Source: Dryas octopetala (Eukaryota; Streptophyta; Magnoliopsida; Rosales; Rosaceae). From it: a stretch of DNA of 64,000 nucleotides. The stretch spans positions 9,221,271-9,285,270 of the forward strand of contig OY992834.1 in NCBI GenBank assembly GCA_963921425.1, given 5' to 3'. Below are positions 46,613 through 60,696 of this stretch, in pieces (the stretch's first letter is position 1; every line of letters starts with the position of its first letter). The position numbers were made by a program, and so were the translations under genes. The notes beneath the pieces are model-generated. The model made no database searches and was not told where the DNA came from. It saw only the letters and a list, made by a program, of their open reading frames with translations.

Positions 46613-49571
46613 ATGTCTTCCCCAAGCAAACGCAGAGAGATGGACTTGATGAAACTGTGAATTCTCTAATTAATATTCTCATCCATAATTTATTGAATTT
46701 TTATTTTTTCTTCTCTTGTGTTTTTATTTTATTGTTTTTCTACCTTTTTTTTTTGGTGTTTTATCAGGATGATGAGTGATTACAAGGTAGACATGATCAA
46801 TGATGGAATGCAAGAGTTCCATGTAAATTTCCATGGACCCAGTGAGAGTAAACTTTCAAAACCCATATCTTTATTTTCTCAATTATCTTTGCTTTTTTAA
46901 GTTGGTTTCTGTTATGTGTCTTTGCTAATTTTGATTCTTTCTTGATTAGCAAAGTTGACCAATTTATAGATGTTATCAGCTCTAGATTTCTTTTCCCCAT
47001 AAAAAAATATGCTTGATCAAATATTTTTACTGTATGTTTTGGAATTGCTTTTTTGCTCTTTTCTATTTTGTCCACTTTTGGATTAAGTACTACTTTTAAT
47101 TGCAAATCTAGAAGAAATCTAGTCCGTTAAAGATCACAAAGAAGTAGACTTCCTCTTGATTTCTTGTTATAAATGTGTCTGATAACAGCTAAAGTAATTT
47201 GTTGTTTGGTCATTGCTTTCATTGGCTTTAATAATTTTAGTTTGGAAATTGGCTATTTGAATCCTGAGTGAGTTTTCTTTTTGGGCCCTGTAATCCTATT
47301 TCCTCCATATCATGGATTCTGGCAGGTCCTTATCAGGGAGGTGTGTGGAGGATAAGAGTTGAACTACCAGATGCCTATCCCTATAAATCTCCCTCAATAG
47401 GCTTTGTCAATAAGATCTACCACCCAAATGTTGATGAGATGTGAGTAATAATTGTCAAGAATTCTTGTTATTCAACTCTGTGTAGTGTGCTCCATTCATT
47501 AACTCACAAGAGGAATAGTGTCCAATTCTAATTATAATGGTGGAATCTAATTTCAGGTCAGGTTCAGTTTGTTTAGATGTTATCAATCAAACGTGGAGCC
47601 CCATGTTTGGTACACACATTTAACTAGCTTCTTTTCAAACTGAAATCCAAGTTTCTTTCTACTTTTATGGTTGAAATTGTGGGTCTCACATCTACATATA
47701 TGCTTGTGTTTCCAGATCTGGTAAACGTATTTGAAGTGTTCCTACCACAGCTTCTGCTGTATCCCAATCCATCAGACCCTTTAAATGGAGAGGCTGCAGC
47801 TTTGATGATGCGTGACCGAGCTGCTTATGAACAAAGAGTTAAAGGTATTGATTCCTTTCAAGGTTTTAGTTTCCTGGTCATGCATCCAATCTGTGATAGT
47901 AGATTTTACTCATCTCCCATTTATTTTTTTTATACTCTTCTTAAGTTGACTTCATTGTGTTTATTTTAAGATCAGTGCTAATTGAGCATGGATTATTTAA
48001 ATGTTACTGTTAAATGTTTGTTTGTGGATTATAACTCTGAGTATTGACATAATAGTGCTTAAGTGTGTTGAGAACCTTGCATTCTGGTATTGTTGAGAAG
48101 TAAATTATATATTCAGTCCAAAAAAGAGAAGTAAATTATATATACAAATGCATAGAGTTTTGTCTCATGTCGGTGTTACAATAATGTGTGGAAAGAGTTT
48201 GCTAGTGGTAATTCTGGTTATGGTAGTATAGTAGTTTTTCTATTGGGATTAGGATTAATGATAGTCATAGCAATGAGGTAAAGATAGTTTTAAAGCTGGT
48301 AGATATTGTGGTGTTTTGAGGAATGTCCGAAGTTTTTACTTTTGAAAGCAATAATGTGTATTTTGTGCTAAAATTCTAAATTGCATACTGTCATTAATAG
48401 TTTTGGTGAGAACGTTCAAAATGTATCACTAAACTTGACTTTGTTGCACTTTCTTGATTGGTTCTTCTTTGTGAAGGCAAGAAGAATATTTTTGCGTTTT
48501 ATTTCATTGGTAGGTGGATTTTGATCTTTAACAGTCACCTCCAATAGAAAATTGCTTGAAGTTAGCTTTTTTCTAAACTGGATCAGTTCCTGGGAAGCTA
48601 AATTTAGACAATTGGTTAAAAAGTGTGATTTGATTCGGCTTACACTGCCAAGTCCAAATCAAATAAACAGGTGGCTACTTTTGGGCTGGGCTATGTCAAT
48701 GAATTGAGTTTAGTTTGAATCTATAAAGCACCAATACTTACACATAACTTCATTATCGTGGAATGTATATGTATGAAAAACAAAATAGCAGTATATGTAT
48801 ATATGTATGTATATTTGTCTCTTGTCAGAAAATTTGGTCCTGATTGCGAGTCTGGCAGGAGAACATTAAAATATATACATGTTTAAATGATCCATGCATG
48901 ATTTCAGCTTTGTTTTCTTGAAAAATCCATTCTTATTTCTAGGATATGATACTCATTTTAAAGTGATCAAAACTATACAGCAACCGTGTGTCTTATGCAT
49001 TCTTGGATCATCTCAGATGACAAAAAAATAATTTTTTTGTTATTTCTGAAACGTATGGAACATGCACGCCAGTCATGTGCTGATAATCCCCAAGTGCTTG
49101 ATATTGTCATAGCACACTTGGGGAAGTGTCTGTACTTCATAGGTTTGAATTTTACCCTATTTTTGATAATTTGAGTTCTTACTGTGAGCCTGAGCTCAAG
49201 TTTATGTATGTGATATTTTCTTTCACAAAATTAGAAAGCATAAAAACTTGCAGTTGAGATTGCCCATATATACAAAACAAGGCTTACTAATTATTGTGCT
49301 CCAATTCTATAGAAGATTAATTATATATTGCTTATATATATCTATATGTATGTAGTTTTTAAGCATCCTATTGATATACAGCTCTTGCTTTGCATTCCCC
49401 ATGACTTTGAAGTGACCATACTGTTACTCTTATCATACAGAATTCTGTCAGAAGTATGCCAAGCCAGAAGATATAGGAGCTGTCCCAGAAGACCAATCAA
49501 GTGATGAGGAACTGAGTGAAGATGAATCTGATTCTTGTGATGAGCAAGTGGCAGGTCAAGCAGATCCATAG
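46613..49571 (+). CDS. UBC6: Ubiquitin-conjugating enzyme E2, UBC4/5/6 type
   Basis: Six exons give 183 residues: 46613-46656, 46768-46847, 47326-47440, 47557-47609, 47716-47844 and 49441-49571. The start [20 protein letters not shown] matches the group's N-terminus. The UBC core includes [20 protein letters not shown], the HPN motif ([11 protein letters not shown]) and the catalytic cysteine at residue 85 ([11 protein letters not shown]). Conserved [16 protein letters not shown] follows. After the core, an acidic Ser-rich tail ([17 protein letters not shown]) is typical of this class, whose members resemble human UBE2H and yeast Ubc8. It carries ubiquitin as a thioester and passes it to E3-bound substrates. 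The last intron is long (about 1.6 kb). An AATAAA at 49719-49724 may be the polyadenylation signal. The gene is convergent with BRM. By position it matches At2g46030. Confidence 0.95.
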
Positions 49572-50364
49572 GAATTTGTGGTCTGTCCTTTTAAATTAAT
49601 TGTATATGTACATGATGTTTTAGCTTCTTCTTAATTCATCCGCAACTCCAAACAAGACTGGATAATATGGGAAGGGAAAGAATTTCCCCAGTTTGTATTA
49701 GTTTCTTTTGTCACTGTAAATAAATGTACCATTGGTTTTCCTGCTGCACTTATCTTTTGTTTGCTTCATCTGGTGGGGACTACAACAGGGCACAGCATAT
49801 GAACTATAAATATTATTGATAATCCTCACACATGTCCATGCCCACATGCAATATGTGGTCACTTAATTCGGCTGCCAAATGTAGGCTACTATAGAGATCT
49901 CATGTACTCCCCTAGATCATTGTGAGCATCAGAGCATGGAACAGCATATCCACCGTAGTGCCTCCATTTTTTCATGTATTTTGGTGAAGTGAATTCTGTC
50001 ACTGTGGAATTATTATGGATGGGGCTCTTTCCATGAAGTTGTGGACTATCTAAAAAGTTAATTAAGAAAATGTGTATCACATGAGAGAATGAAATATGCA
50101 CTTGGAACACTATGAAATCTTCAAGATTAGTATGAAGCGAATGTGTTCTTTACAAAAGGTCCCCTCTTATCACAGGGAGGGTAAGACCTGCGAGGCACAG
50201 ATATAAGAAGCTACTGAATAACGTAGAAAAAGCTGGTTGTAAACGAAGACCTACACTGTATAAACAGTATGGCTAATTGCGCTTATGCCACTAAATTATG
50301 AACAAAAGGGAAAAGAAAACAAGTGACAACTTCCAGCACATCATTAGTCAAATCCTTTAGCAAG
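49572..50364. other. Convergent spacer between the E2 gene and BRM
   Basis: Both genes end here, so this is mostly two 3' UTRs. The E2 side has AATAAA at 49719. On the BRM side (minus strand) there is no clear protein-coding frame; the 73-codon minus frame at 49889-50110 has no features. No repeats of note. Confidence 0.6.
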
Positions 50365-53300
50365 TCATAAATGGCTCGGCCTTCTCTTTCCAGAATCCGT
50401 TCTTAACCTCTTTACAGGATTTGCCCAACCAACCGACCCCCCACTCCTGTTTGCAGGCTGAGCAGGCTGGTTGGCCCACCCTTGAGAATGCGAGGTTTGT
50501 TGAGACGATCTTGTTTCCTTTGGGACTGAATTTGGACCGGGACTTCTAATGCTGCGACCCATGCTAGGGGGTGAAACAGGGCCAGCTGATCCAGTCCTAG
50601 GCTTTACCACAACCTTTTCCCGGTCTTTTCTTTTCTTCTTGCAGATAACCAGATCCCCTGGATGAGCAAGCAGTGGAGAATCATCCTGCTGATAGTGCTC
50701 CCGACTATTACCACTTCCACTTCCAAGTCTTGATTCCTTCTGGGGAATATGGCTTCTCAGCCTTGTGTCTTCGCTACTGACTATAGGTCCACGTTGCTGT
50801 GGCTTCTGTTGAGGGCCTGGGTCAGGTTCCACCTCATTTATCAGTTTGTGTCTCTTGCTTTGGCCAACAGTCACCTGTCTTGGGGATGGAGCATTGGTGG
50901 TCGAAACTGGGCTAGTAAAAGAGAGTGCATTTCTGGCTTCTCGAAAATCGGTGTCCGCAAATGCTATTTTCAAGATATCAAAGAAAAGATCGTGTACCTT
51001 CCTGGCTTCAGTTCTCACCTGTGCATTATAGTTAACACAAGAGGCTGTTAGGTCATATAATATTGGAGGATTGGATAACCTCAGTACACGAGGGCATCTC
51101 CCAACAACAAAGCAAGAATTAAACTCTAAGAATTCCATTGGCAATTACAGTTGAAAAAGGCATGCATTCAAATATTAACAAAGTTACTGGCATTTGTGGC
51201 CCTCTAACTTTATAGCCTTTTTCTGTAGTTCAGTTAAACAACTTACTTGTCTGGGTTTAGTGCAAAAGAAAAAGGTGTGGGTTAGCATACAGAGAAAAGA
51301 GAAAGATATAATAGTTACTAATAATGGTAACTGAGACAGTAATTAACTTGGCCATGCTTCTGCAGCATTACTTTGAGAATGAGACTTCAAAATCAAAGCA
51401 CAAGAGGATGCAAATGCAATAATGAATGTAGAGTCAATGAGACAGGAATAACTTAGCATTTGAACCATCTTACCTCATGTGAGAACCCATAAAATTGCAT
51501 TGCACTTTTCAACATAGACTGGACGTCAAACACAAGCTCCATCACTCCATTATACTCCAACCTTTCTATGCGTTGATCAATCTTTCGTAAATCCAAGAGA
51601 TTATTTCCAGATCCACTTGTGTAACCAGAATTTTCAATCCGCTTCCACAAATCTGTTAGTAGAGGTACTATTTGAGGACCTTCCTTGTCTATTCTCCTTT
51701 GGAGCTTGCTAATTACATTCTTGCACTGCATAAGTAAAAACTTTAGTTGAGTTCACAACAGAATTTGCAAGAGCATACCTAAAAAAAAGAAAACCTAATA
51801 GGAGAATACAAAGAATAAAGGTCAACGCAAGTTACATTTACAGGGAAGTCAATTTCGTACACATGGATATCTAACTTTCACACCACATCCAGCAATATAA
51901 ATATAAAAATGATGCTTCCATAAATATTGAATAAAACAGGAAGCAGACACCTTATGACATAAATAACTGTGTGCATGTGTATGCAGTGATTAGCAGCAGA
52001 TTAGGACCTCATTTGTCACCTCAAAAACCATAACATAGCAACAAACACCAAATTCAACAGTACATACCCTTCTCTGGATGATGTCAGGTATTTTTGTGCC
52101 ACAACCTGAAGTCCCACTCGTATTCCCAACTTTCACATCCCAATTTTCTCTGTGGTGTTCAGCAGCATCTTCTGCAGGATCAGACCTGCTATTCAATCTG
52201 CCAGATTTGGGTGAAGCGTGCAATTTGGGTGTATTAGCAACTCTCCTTGCCGGCAAATTTCTCCTACTTTTTGAGGATGAATCACTTTGGTCATTCTTAG
52301 AAGCATTGAGCTCTCCATATGTTTTCATTTCAGGATCAGCCCTTAACTGTGCTTGAGATTTATGGTCCACTTGGAATGGCAACAGAGATGAATCTCCACG
52401 TTGGAGAGACGGCGTCTCACTGCCAGACTTCTCCTCTGGCCTTTCCATGGTATGACGAGGGCGAACCCTAAGACTGCGCTTCCTCTTGATCTTGGGTTGC
52501 AAAACCTGTTCATCTTCACCTTCATCACGGTCATGAATCCAACTTCCAGATTGCTGGTGGTCCACGTGAGAATCTCCAGATACAACAATTTCCCCTTCCT
52601 CAACTTCATCTGGCTGGCAAAGCATCAAGAGACTGAAAGTGAATAGATAGCACAGGAAAACCAATCCAATTACAAAGCACCAATACAGGGAGACAAAATA
52701 CATACCAGCCTCTTCGAAATAGATCCTTGCCTACCATCTAAGGCAGACAGCGAACCAAATTTCTGAGAAGAAACAGGAGACACTGTCTGGATCACTCTCC
52801 GACTGTCTGAGGATGATCCTGAGGAACCAGCTTCCTCTACTATGTGATCATTTCTAACTCTTTCTAAAGCCCGGGTATAATCGTACCCACCGTCACATTC
52901 TGGACCATCTTCTTCCACTTGCTCCTTATTAATTGGTGGTGCCTCAACAGCACCACTATATTCATCATCTTCAAGTTCTCCAACTTCTCCCTCTTCTTCA
53001 TGCATAGAAGATTCATTTCTCTCATCAGAACTTGCTTCTGAGTATTCTCCATTTTCATCATCTACTTCCTTATAGATGGGATGCTTTTTTCCCTTGGGCC
53101 GCCCTCTCTTTCTTTCAGTTTTTGGAGATGAATCAGAACCCATTTCACTGGGTTCCAAGCCAATACTACCACCCAACAAAGTGTTCTTAGATGGTCTTTT
53201 TGATAAGCTTGCAACCACACCATTTACTTCTCTTGTACTGGTTCGAAGCCATCTGGGAACCTGGTCGTACCTTGTCATCTCCTCAATCCAGTCCAGTTCT

Positions 53301-56300
53301 TCATCCATTTGATCAAACAATTCAACTTCTTCTTTACTCCTAGCAATCATGCGATTTACCTCCTGCAATGAGGGAACATCATGGAGAGTTTCTTGATACC
53401 TCTCATCATCATGCAATAAAGTTTCCAGAGTCATGCGTCTCTCTTCATGAGTTGTTCTCTGGTCAAAACGTCCAGCATTGATAACCTCATCAGCCATGTC
53501 AATCTTGTATTGTTGAATGTTGTTTCTTATGAGGCTCTCAATTGATCCCATATATCGATCCTTGCCAGCAAGGTCATCCTCTGAATCAACTGCACCTCCA
53601 CTTCTTAGTTCATCCTCTTTCTGATGGCTAGGGATTTTGTCAACAACTGCTTCCATATAAATGACTTTGACTTCCCGCTTCTGTCCAATGCGGTGGGCTC
53701 TAGCAACTGCCTGTTCTTCATTTTTAGGGTTTGGATCAGGATCATATATGACAACTGTATCAGCCGACTGGAGGTTAAGACCCCGACCAGCTGCACGAAT
53801 ACTAAGCAAGAAGATGAAACAGTCTGAATCAGGGCTGTTGAAATCCACTATAGCTGACTCGCGATCTTCTAAACTGGTTGTTCCATCAATTCTTCTGTAG
53901 ACAAGTCTCCGCCACTGCAGGTATTCCTCCAATATGTCAAGGAGTTTAGTCATGGTACTGAAAAGAAGAACTCGATGCCCTGTTCTCTGAAGTTTAATAA
54001 GGATCCTGTCCAGGATCCACAATTTCCCACAGGATCTTATAAGGAAATCCTTCGAAAAATCATTGAAATATGGGTAATTAAGCAAAGGATGATTGCAAGT
54101 CTTCCGCAGTTCCATACACCTGTTATTTAAGGTTTTATACACCTTGGGTTGATAATGTGGATTTTTTTGAACCCTGAGTTTCTCATCTTCAGGATCAACT
54201 CGAATAGTGCCAGTTGTTTTTATCCAGTCATATATAGCACTTTGAATGGCCGACATTCTACACCTTAAAACGATGGAGATCTGCAATCAACCACCAGTGT
54301 TAGAAATTTATCACAGGAAAGGAAATTATCACCAAGGATAATCACTAACGCATACCTTAGGTGGAAGTGCACCTTCCACGTCTTCAACGCGCCGCCTAAG
54401 CATAAAAGGCTCTAAAATTTGATGAAGACGGTGAATAATGATAACTTTTTTTTCAGTCTCAAGCCAATCATCTTCTGCATTCGTAGGACCTTCCCTTTGA
54501 AAGGGTTTTGAAAACCAGTCATGAAATGCTTTACGATTATCAAAAACTTCTGGAAGAAGTAGATTTAAAAGTGACCAGAGTTCCTTCAAATCATTCTGTA
54601 ATTGAAAAAATACTCCAATTCAGTTCAACTTCAAAAAATTGAATAAAATGAAGATATGCATGCACACACGTGTGTGGAAGAAACTCAATGATCAAGCAGA
54701 TATTATATCATGTGAACACTTACTGAGTTCACAACACGATAAATTTAGGTTTCATTAACTTAATAATATATTGGTTTTTCTATGTTTCAAAAAGAAAAAA
54801 GAACCAATCTCATGCCTCTGTTTGATGAACAGACACATCTCATCAACTCTAAGTTCTGGTTAAGCAATCAAAACAAATCAGCAACTTAGCCGTTTCCAAC
54901 TCTACATATGAGTAGGTCAAAACCCTACATGTAGGGGCATGTCTATTATAAAGCAGAAAATATGATCAAAAGTTTAATGGTGCTACTGTTGTTGCACAAC
55001 TCAATAAAGGCGGAAAAAGGGATAAATTAGTTAGGTCTGTCAAATCGAAAAGCACATATGTTTGCACCTATACAAAATTGTATCAAATATATAAGCTTTG
55101 TGATCATGTGTTACATGGTTGTCATAACTAACCTGTAATGGTGTTCCTGTCAAAAGCAAGCGCCGTTGGCAACGGTACCTATCAAGATCACGTGCTAGAA
55201 CCGATTCCCTGTCTTTCATCCTTTGTGCTTCATCAATTATTATATACTTCCAATCAATTTTTGAAAGTTTAGAGCGATCATACATGATGAACTCATAAGT
55301 TGTCACAAGGACATTAAACTTCAAGGCACAAACCTCCTACATAGTAAATACCAAAGTTTAGCACTTGTATAGAACCCAAGCATTTAAGTATATAAGCAAA
55401 ACCATGAATCTTACCTGAGAAAATAATTTTGACCGTTGATCCTTCCCACCAACATAAAAAATGCATGACACAGACGGAAGCCAAGTATGCAGCTCACTCT
55501 GCAAAAGGAACTCAGTTAGGCACATTAATAAACACTGAACAATGTCATATCTATGTGGAACAGAAAATATACAAACCTTCCAATTCACTAAAACGGCATT
55601 TGGAACAATTATGAGATGTGGCCCATAGTTCCCTTTGAACTCCATCAAATATGCAATCAATGCCATTACCTGCATGGAGAAAATTGTAGATCAAAACAGA
55701 CTGCCAAGAGAACAAAGGTATAACATGAGCCTCCCCACTGCCCCACATACTATATGGCAAATCTTAATACATCAACCAGAAAATCTGTTCACGAATCACA
55801 GTTAAAAATATAAGACATGCCTTTTTATCTCTGGAGACGGGCACTGAAAAGCAAAAAAAGTGAATAGAAAAGAAAGTCACCTGTACAGTTTTCCCAAGAC
55901 CCATTTCATCTGCCAATATTCCATTTAATTTGTTGTTATACAGAGAAAGCATCCATTGCAACCCAACCTTCAGAATCAAACATATGGTAGTCAAAAGAAT
56001 GACTAGTCTGCTACAGAAGTACTAGTTGACATAAAGCAAAGGCCCAAAAATAGTAACAATTTTCAATTACAGCAACCTACAAGTTGATACTCTCTTAAGG
56101 TTCCAGTCCGTAACATTGAGGGCTGCCTTATGACCCTTTCATTCACAGCATGTGCAAGACTGTAATACCTGGAAACAACCATGAACAATGAGAAACAAAT
56201 AATTCATAAAAATGATTATACATATCAAATAAGTATACACATAAGGGACCCTTCTTAGTTTGGGTCCTTTTGGAAACAAATCAATAGCACGTGATAAAAA

Positions 56301-59300
56301 GTATCAAATTAAGGAATCTGAAGTAATGCAAATACTAGGCACATTTTAAAAACCACCACTAGCAAATCCTCCATCAGAAGTAACCAACTGCACATTAACA
56401 ACATCTGTTATCAACCAAATAGCTAAACAATTAACTTACTTGTTAACAGATGAACTATCTCTAGGTGCATTCATTTCTATGAATCGATTTCTAATCATTA
56501 CTTCCTCTCCAGCACAAGCTGCTGCTGCCCTAACTTCTTCCTCTGACAGACCCTATTTGTAAACACACATATTCCAACATGGATAAGTAACATAGAAAAA
56601 GTGATGGTGCATGATGCATGATGAATAACGAGAAAATGGAAATTTTGTACCCATATGTCACAGGGATTGATTAAGAACATGTGAAAAAGAAAAGCCAAAA
56701 ATAAAAATTAAGAGGCCAGTGGTGGGGGGAGGGGTGGGGGCAAGAGAGGGAGAGAGAGAGAGAGAGAGCAATGCATACCTGCAATCGTGCAGCAGCTGCA
56801 GCAGCATTTGCTGCCTCTTCCACTTCCTGCTGATTCTTAGCAGCTGTTATTTTACTTCCAAGTTTATGAAGATATTCCTCTGTCTGACTCAAGAATGATG
56901 ATAGAACAGCATATCTCTCTGCTGCCTCCCCTGGGATGCTAGACTGTTGTTCCAGCAACATTTCCCTGTACCTTTCAACATCATTGTTTTTCAATGCTTC
57001 CATCCTTTGGTGCCTACAATCATCCTTTCTTTTTGAAAACTCCCTCAACATTCTCTCATGATATTTGGCAACTCCCCTGTTGCGTGCAGTCCGTGCATCA
57101 CGAATGGCCCAGTGAGCTTCAAGAAGCTTCTTACGCCACTGGAAAATAGATTTCAGCTGCTTCTCTCTCATGGCTTTCTGAGAGGCCTGCACTTGCCTGG
57201 CTAGCTCCATCCGCTGACGCTCACAAAGCCGGACAAACTTCCGATAAGGCCTGTCAGGCATTGCCATTATCTCCTGCTGCTGTTGATCGATTTCATCTCT
57301 TAAGCGTGCCTGTAAATCTAAAAGTCGAAGCTTTTTTTCTTCAATTTGCAACCGCAAGACAAGATCTGGCCTAATCCTTTTCCTCTCTAAATTTACCGCC
57401 AATAGACCACCAATCTTCTTTATATTTTCTGTCCTCTTCTTGTTAAGCACTTCCACACCTTCCTCAAAAAGAATATCTTTGAAATCATATGCCAATGTTA
57501 AATTATTATTAGTATTGTTACTATTATTATTATTGTTTACCATCATAGCTGAACCAAAGGAGTCATGTTTCCTAGTGAAAAATGGAAAATCAAACAGTGG
57601 TCCATGATACTTTCTGGCAGAACCAACATCTTTTGACTGGGGTGTGGTGCTTGCTTGTGCAGGCTTTTTAACCTGTGTGGCATCAGATACAGCAACTTGT
57701 GATGCAACAGACTTCCCCCTATCAACTGGAAAATCACTTCTAACGGAATCTTTTTGAATACCACGTTCAACTTCATGGTCTAACTTAACAGAAGATACAG
57801 TAGACTGCTGTTCTTCTTTTCCAGAAGACACCACAGGAGTAGGTTCCTTCATCACAGTGGACATTCCTTGCACATGAACTGATGATACAGTTGCTTTCTC
57901 ATCTCCTGTAAAAGCTTCCTGTTTTGAAATGCTCTGTACATTCATTGATGCCACAGCCTGTGAATCTTTCTCATTGGACTCCACATACAGCACAATATCT
58001 TCTACAATTTTCCCAGCAGATTTATCCTGAATATTTCCTCCTCCGGGAAGAAATTTCTGCTGTACCTGCAGCTCAAGAGGTGGTGGAGCAATAGCCCGAA
58101 GAAGTTCTTGTGGGAGTGTGCCTTCACCTTTCTATCAAGCAATAGGAAATGAAAGTAAGCAACATGTTCCACTAATTAATTCCAAAGCATCTACAATTTC
58201 ATAAACATCTGTAAACGATATAGATAATTGAAAGCTGACAAGAGAAGGGAGGAAAACAGAGAATTACATGCACCTTGAGTCGCCTAAATGCTAGTATTTG
58301 TGCTTTAAGGACATGCAGCTGCTGTTTGGTGAACCCTAGTCGTTGTTGTGGCATCTGAACAGCCGGTCCACCTTGTGACTGGTTGTGGTTGCTCGTGCCA
58401 CCATCATTAGGAACCACAGCTTGTGGAGAAGACCGATTCAACTGCCTATTGTATTGCATCTGCATTGTTTCTGGATTGTTTAGTGAATTTTTTACATGGA
58501 AAGATTGATCCATACCCTGGTTTGTGTTTGCAGATGACTGTGTGGGATGGATAGGAGCCATTCCATTTCCAACAGGAGCGGACTGCCTCGGAGGTATCTG
58601 GTTTTCTCTGCCATGAACAGCAAACTGCTGCACAGGAATGTTGTTACTATTGTTAAAGATCCCAGTATTTGAACCTGAACCAAAAGGACTAGGTGAAACT
58701 GCCTGCTTTGCTTTTGCTGAGCTCGACTGCCCAGATACATCACTTGATGAATTAGCATGAGGAGAACTCTCACTTGCAACTTGAGGAGAAGTAACCTGCT
58801 GCTTTGACACTGGAACAGGTGATGATTGTACCCCCATGTTGCTTTCATTTGCCTTTTGTTGAGCAGCCATCCTAGACTGCAACAGTGGAATGAGTTGCGC
58901 CATCAAGTTGGCATTTCCAGGCTGTGAAAGATCAATGTTGTGCTCAAGTGCAAATGCTTGCAACTGAGCAGCCAATGCCATCTGGTTGTTTGACATGTTT
59001 TGGATGCTTTGCTGAGCCTGTGGTGCCATCATGGGCCTTAAGGGATTTCCAGGCATGAATTGTCCTGAGACTGCCGGCTGGGCTGAAGGCTTTGCTTCAC
59101 TCCTTTGGTCAGAAGCTGGTGGCTGTCCTTGGTCCATCTGCTTTTCACCACGAGCAAAATGTTCCGTTGAATTCTTAGACGAAGATGCTTGTGCCTGATT
59201 AGCTGCCTGCATTTTCATATTTCCCAATCGCATGTCCTCCTTTCCAGATGGAGGCCCCAACAATCCCAGTTTAGCTTGCTGCTGAGATTGCATTGCCAAA

Positions 59301-60696
59301 CCTGACTTCTGCTGGGCTGCCTGAAAGGCATACTGAAGATAAGCTTGATGAACTGGATTTAGAAGTTGCTGGTCAACACCTTGACTCCTATTCTGTCCCT
59401 CCTGTGGGCCATGTTGTTGACCCAAATCAATGAACTTCCTAGGTTGTTGAGGCATTTGAGTGGAGCCAGGAGATGAAACAAAATTGCTCCCTCCCAAAAC
59501 TCCCTGGAGACCAGCAGCTTGATATGCTACAAGAGCTTCATTCCCTTCAGGTTTTCTTAAAAATTGTTGTTGTAGTGGCTGCATAAACAATAAATGATAT
59601 AAAAACCCTAGTCGCCTTCATTTCATATGAAAACCTGCTTACATTAATGACTTGGAGAAAAATCAATAAATAATATCCCCCACTATCGTTTGCATAACTT
59701 TGATTCCAATCAATAAAGGTATGTAAGTGTTGCAAATATTGATATCCTTGAAATTAAAACAAAGATTGAAACAAATTCACAGAAACTGATCAGATCCCAA
59801 TTACAAATGTGATCCTATCAATGCACCAGAACAATGGAAAAAATAACATGATCATAAAAATCCAAGGGCTCATGCTCAAAAGTAGGATAAAGGCTTATTT
59901 TAGTTTAGTTAATAAGGCAAACTCAAGCAAATTACGCCATAGTTCTTCTGTTATGTATATACATATATATATATATATAATCAAACTAATCAAAAACTTT
60001 AAAAGTAGTACAGCAAAACAAATAAGAGATACAATCCATAAGCAGACCCCACTTTGTTGTTAATACGCTTTGTTGAATTTAATGGAACAAAAGTAGATTC
60101 CCAGTTACTGTTCAGCAGCTAAATCACAATGCTACAATCAGTTCCCATTAAGACATGCCTAGTTTGACTCCTTGAATACCTAAAAGCTGTTCTTCCAGAA
60201 ATTAAGTAAGCAACCAACTAATTATCCATATGTACGAGGGTAACAATTAACAGCTAAACCACAACACACAAATGTATTAATTACAAAAATTCACTCCCAC
60301 CCATTTGCAAGAACACTCCCAATTAGAAGACCCACTTAATGTGACAATCATAATCAAACCCAATAATGACAAAATTCACACTGACCCATCTGCACAGATA
60401 CTCCAAATTCCAAAACCCACATTCCAATTCAACCAGATTGCCACAAAAATTCCATTTCCAGCCGCAGAAACCCTTACCTGCCGAGACCCTATTTGTTGCT
60501 GCTGCTGTTGCTGATGTTGCTGATGTTGCTGATGCTGCTGATGCTGCTGATGTTGTACCGAATCGAAACCCAAGTGTGGCGTCGACACGGCCGAGGACGA
60601 TGAAGACGGCGAAGCAGCCGAGGATGTCGACGCGGCCCGGCCCGCCGGGCCCACTCCCGGGTTCCGGCTGGGCCCACCTCCACCACCAGATTGCAT
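50365..60696 (-). CDS. BRM: SWI/SNF chromatin-remodelling ATPase BRAHMA
   Basis: Fourteen minus-strand exons give about 2,270 residues: 60696-60478, 59578-58274, 58131-56779, 56552-56440, 56168-56081, 55967-55881, 55669-55577, 55498-55415, 55336-55133, 54595-54356, 54280-52706, 52613-52068, 51725-51474 and 51018-50365. Arabidopsis BRM is of similar length. The N-terminus [14 protein letters not shown] leads to His/Gln repeats and a Gln/Ser/Pro-rich region. A QLQ motif spans the exon 2-3 junction ([20 protein letters not shown]), followed by an HSA segment of basic helices in exon 3. The SNF2 ATPase has motif [13 protein letters not shown] (Lys1052), motif II DEAQ (1149-1152), LLLTGTPLQ, and in helicase [15 protein letters not shown]. 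Then come an acidic tail, an AT-hook-like [10 protein letters not shown], and a bromodomain across exons 13-14. It remodels nucleosomes in the plant BAF-type complex; mutants in Arabidopsis (At2g46020) affect development and ABA responses. Confidence 0.95.
56745..56769 (+). repeat. (GA)n tract beside BRM exon 3 donor
   Basis: About 11 GA units lie 10 bases inside intron 3 of BRM (a CT tract on the sense strand). A similar tract lies next to a donor in the CRCK2-type gene. Confidence 0.85.
60480..60556 (-). repeat. CAG/CAT trinucleotide repeat in BRM exon 1
   Basis: Degenerate CAG/CAA/CAT codons encode five HQQ units followed by a run of seven Gln. This is in-frame coding repeat DNA, likely length-variable between alleles. 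It lies in the low-complexity N-terminus, before any folded domain. Confidence 0.85.
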
